From Epiperipatus broadwayi (taxonomy: Eukaryota > Onychophora > Udeonychophora > Euonychophora > Peripatidae), in NCBI GenBank assembly GCA_028023455.1, contig JAQFVV010012394.1, forward strand, positions 28,537,010-28,601,009: DNA of 64,000 nucleotides, written 5' to 3'. The notes below the pieces were generated by a model that ran no database searches, was not told the origin of the DNA, and saw only the letters and a program-made list of their open reading frames with translations. This document shows, one piece after another, positions 60,550 through 64,000 of this stretch (position 1 is its first letter; each line of letters begins with the position of its first letter). A program made the translations under genes and the position numbers.

Positions 60550-62100
60550 CACCATCATCAGGAACCTTTAGGAAAACACTAATGTATATATATATGATTT
60601 GTATGTTGAAAATAACGATCTTCATTTGTGTTGATAGAAAAAGAAAGTCAAGGAGGCAATAATTTAATACATTGGTGCATAATCATAAAAGAAGTTGTAA
60701 AAGTTCTAATTGTAAAGACTAATGATAAAATGCAAGGAAGTGAAAAGAATTTTGGTTTTGCAAAGTAACAAGAGTTTGGAGAATGATCATTAGATTTTCT
60801 CTCACAGTTACAATTCCATCAAAGAATAGGGTTAAGTAACAAAAGTTGAAAATTTTAAAATAGTTATAGAAACAGTTGAATTGAGAAAAAACAAAGTAAT
60901 AAAAGATGTATTTGAATGTTAAGGGTACTGGCGTTTGTCGCAAGAACCCTTGATTCACCGATCCATTTGCAGAATGACTTTTTATTATTATTTGCCTGTA
61001 TCATAGCATGTTGGCAAATCTAGAGTAGCCAACTCTACCTTCTCAATATAGTAATCAGCATTATGTTTGAAAATATTTCTTAAAAGCTATGTTCAATCTA
61101 GGTTATTTGAGCTGGTTTATAAGCTCATCTTTTAGATATAGATATATTTGTAATAATAAACGCATAGCTAATTGTTGATCAAGGTCTAGTCGAATTACTT
61201 ATGTTTAACAGCCACAAGTCTAAAGATAGGAATTGGCATAATTTTAGAGACATAACGTAGTAATTATTTATACATATATGTTTCTGCAATTAATCCATAA
61301 GATGAGAGCAAGTTAACCCTCATCTCATGTAATGCCTTAGTAATTATTTATATAAGCATTCTTCGTAATAGATCTGTAAGAGGAGAGCGATTTAACTATC
61401 TTCTCATTTATGATAATGTCTGCGTGCATTTAATGTATTTTGTCATTTCTTTGTTTTATTAATCATAAATAAATGTATAGTTAAATTAATCTGTTTTATT
61501 CTCTGTCTCATTATTAACCAATTCAATCCTCGTTATTTATGATATATGTATTTAAGAATCTATGCATTAATAATAATATTCCAATTAGTTATATGATTTA
61601 GTCAATTAATAAGTGCATTTTAATCCCTGAGTTTCATGTTCCTCCCTGACTTAGGTCGGCCATGAAGAAAGGTTATGCGAATGTCCTTTCAAGCATGTCA
61701 TCTGTAGGGTATTGAATCTTGGAGCACGAGTGAATAAGTTGAAGCATGGTCAGTCTCGAGATCTCACCATCTCATACTGGTCAGCTTTGGTCTCTTTTTC
61801 TGGATTCTTGATTCTGTTATGCGAATGTACAAACTTGGCCATTACAGCACTTTATCATAGTATTTGCTGATAACTAAGCTCACCATAGATTTCTCTAGGA
61901 TAGGCTGAAATAACTGCTCTTGGCTTCAAATGATTTATTGCTTGAGGATTCACAAAATATTTTGAGCATTGGAAATTACAAGGCTGGAATTGTAATGCAT
62001 AGATTTTGAATTAAGAGTCAGCCGTTCTATTCATGCATTAAACTCTGCAGGACATACCAAATTAGTGAAAAGAGATGAATATTGAATATGAAAATAGTTG
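60550..62100. other. No gene seen
   Basis: AT-rich intron sequence with no recognisable feature. Confidence 0.5.
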
Positions 62101-62109
62101 AAATTATTA

Positions 62110-62660
62110 GTTTATGCATTGAACCAGAGAAGGGAGACAAAATTGAAAGCTGCAGATGTGTAAATCTGTAGAAAAAGAGGATTGATGGAAGAAGGGGATT
62201 AGCAGCGTTGAAAAGTTTAAGTGATGGAAAAGATGATTTATAAAAGAAATTATGAAAGAATGAAGAATTGGGTTGTGTGTGTATTTTAAGACAAAGGAAT
62301 TATAAAAGTAGCTTGGAAGTTATTGCAGAAGGTAATAAAAAGGGGAGTAAGATAAGAAAGTTGATTGATGATGATCTTAAGAAATGAAGCAATGGATAAA
62401 AAGGCATGGAGAAAGTGATTCATGACCAATTAGAAGAAAAAAGTTGTAGGTGTGTGAATTAGAATAAAGTGAGAGGATTGTTGGAAAGGATATTAGTGAG
62501 GTAGAAAAGCTGAAATTGAAAAAGAAATGTTGATTTACAGAAAAAATTATGAGAGAAAGAAAAAAATTGGATTGTGCATGTATTTCAAGGCAAGAATTGT
62601 GATGGTTGTATTGGAAGAAATTGCAGAAAGTAATTTTAAAGGGTAGTAGGAAAAGAATGG
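62110..62660 (+). repeat. Two diverged direct copies of an unknown purine-rich repeat
   Basis: Segments at about 62215-62345 and 62515-62650 share AAAATTATGARAGAA, GAA-AATTGG-TTGTG, TGTATTT-AAG-CAA, AATTGTGATGGTT/ATTATAAAAGTAG and TTGCAGAAAGTAAT at corresponding spacing. The 140-codon minus frame over the second copy is not a recognised protein. Confidence 0.5.
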
Positions 62661-62804
62661 TAACCTTGAGGAATGTTGCAAGAGTCTTCATGATAGTGGT
62701 CTTGTTTGATTTCAGTTTGCAAACCAAGCCAGTAATGACGCAGTGTACTGAATTTTGTTTCTGTTGCCTTGAATAAGATTTAGTTGATTTAACGTTCAAT
62801 ATTT

Positions 62805-63870
62805 ATGTATTATAATAAACCTTGGATGTTTATAATAAAAATATAAATAATTGTAGAGTTTCTTGTTGATATTATATGATATTTGAGTATTCGAATGAGT
62901 ATTAAATATTTTCTTTCAGTTAGTCTGAGTTATAAATATTTTCTTTTAAAGTATTGATATTCTTTAATATTTAGTTTACCAATATTCAGTACTGTCTGGA
63001 CTACTCTCAGCATGACTTTGTTAATATATGAAAATGCTTAACAAATTCTCAGTAAAATTATAAAAATAGATAGAAATTCAATTCTCTTCTTGCAGATATG
63101 GATCTTTTTTTGTTTTTTCTTGTTCTTTATCACTAGATCATTTTAAAAGTCTTAGTCAAGGTTCATAATATTTAAGGATTTTATAGAAGGTATGTTTGCA
63201 AGTATTCACTGCTGCTACATTAATTAGATGCATAAACACACACACATGCACATTTATGCCAACTTTTATCAATGTTTTTATGGGGAAAAAAGAATCGAGG
63301 GTTATAAATTTAAATAGAAATGTTAAAGTATAAATTGTGAGAAATTATACTATGTACTATATTAAAGTTTTGCATTTTGATAAAGATCATTTATGTGTTT
63401 TATGAAAGGACTCAAGATATAATGATTAATGCTTTACATACCTTGTTCGCTATTTGAGATTCAAATCTGATTGGAAGTAACATTTTTATATATAGCTAAG
63501 AATTTCAAAGCAATTCCAATAACAAAAAATCATGAATTTCTTATGCTTCCAAATGTGAAATTTCATAATGGCTATAATCCCCCCCCCCCCCAAATATCCA
63601 TCTTATAACTATCCTTTCAGTTACTGATATAGAAATAAGTATTTAGCTATTCTTAGCTGGAAGCCAACACTTCAACTCTTCATTTACCTGTGGTTAACTA
63701 GTCTCTTGAGTAATGTGGAGGGAGAGATGTTAGAGAGACTTTTAGCTGATCTACATTCTGTAAATGTTTTACAGATGTAATTTTGGTATTAGAATTTTTT
63801 TGTTTTACTTTGTTAGAATTGCTTAATTATATTTTAAGATTAAAATTAAGAAAACGGCATAATATGTAAG
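62805..63870. other. No gene seen; intron end
   Basis: AT-rich with a C14-type run at about 63580. Ends in the pyrimidine tract and AG acceptor of the IQGAP exon. Confidence 0.6.
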
Positions 63871-63883
63871 ATATTTTTTGTAG

Positions 63884-64000
63884 GTGGATTGAAGCTTGTA
63901 TCAATGAGAAGCTGCCTCCGTCTACCGAACTTGAACAAGGCTTACAGAATGGAGTCTACTTAGCGAAACTTGCTCATTTTTTTTCACCAGAATCTGTCCC
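63884..64000 (+). CDS. IQGAP: IQGAP-like gene, next exon: CH domain start (runs off window)
   Basis: A TTTTTTGTAG acceptor ends at 63883. The exon reads WIEACINEKLPPSTELEQG, then LQNGVYLAKLAHFFSPESVP, to the window edge with no stop. This is the beginning of the IQGAP CH domain: the W-x-E-A-C helix, the LPP-[ST]-TELE loop and the GLxNGVYLAKL helix are family hallmarks. The first base completes the split valine codon left by the exon ending at 12012, so ...EEARV-WIEAC... joins seamlessly as in IQGAP1/2 (EEAKRWMEAC). The remaining CH, coiled-coil, WW, IQ, GRD and RasGAP C-terminal parts must lie to the right of the window. Protein similarity and matching splice phase make this call secure; which paralogue it is cannot be told from about 70 residues. 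Confidence 0.95.

Noticed and set aside
62377-62799. 140-codon minus-strand ORF
   Set aside because: Low-complexity complement of a purine-rich repeat; no domain.

Overview
The window is AT-rich eukaryotic DNA dominated by retrotransposon and transposon fossils, with one animal protein-coding gene. Two exons on the + strand (about 11916-12012, and 63884 to beyond the right edge) encode the N-terminus and the start of the calponin-homology domain of an IQGAP scaffold protein. They join in frame across a phase-2 intron of about 51.9 kb, so nearly everything between them is intron. No bacterial features are present. An IQGAP gene, a very long intron and Penelope-like, RTE, L1/Tx1-like, gypsy, mariner, hAT-like and SINE fossils point to a metazoan, most likely an invertebrate with a large AT-rich genome. 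The species cannot be named from this sequence.

Layout. 0-12 kb (upstream of or within an earlier IQGAP intron): the end of a ribozyme-repeat unit, a Penelope-like GIY-YIG fossil, a tandem array of SINE-like monomers, a TA-flanked inverted-repeat transposon (2.87-5.10 kb) holding nested hairpins, then mostly unannotatable AT-rich DNA. 12-24 kb: RTE fragments, a 356-bp tandem repeat carrying hammerhead ribozymes (16.2-17.15 kb), three tRNA-derived SINEs, and an inverted-repeat transposon with an exact 8-bp target duplication and telomere-like repeats inside. 24-28 kb: a deleted gypsy-type LTR element whose 3' LTR carries an insertion. 28.4-31.6 kb: a nearly full-length RTE LINE with a 15-bp target duplication. 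33-36 kb: a deleted mariner and a SINE. 38-45 kb: a 1.85-kb palindrome, an L1/Tx1-like LINE with gag-like ORF1, and another ribozyme unit. 46-49 kb: a palindrome with ribozymes in both arms, and an inverted RTE copy. 51-60.6 kb: a LINE C-terminal fragment, a hAT-like element, a second near-complete LINE (55.2-58.6 kb), a ribozyme plus tRNA-like element, and another long palindrome.

The most interesting signal is a dispersed family of type I hammerhead-ribozyme-like motifs: CTGATGA, a stem II hairpin, GAAA, a tiny A/U-closed helix III, and a CCAA/TTGG helix I. It occurs at eight or more places in three settings: head-to-tail 356-bp repeats, a roughly 415-bp unit whose ends lie at the predicted cleavage position, and elements that also carry tRNA-like Pol III box sequences. 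This resembles metazoan retrozymes and the schistosome Sm-alpha repeats. The IQGAP gene and these elements have no evident functional link; the elements sit in its intron.
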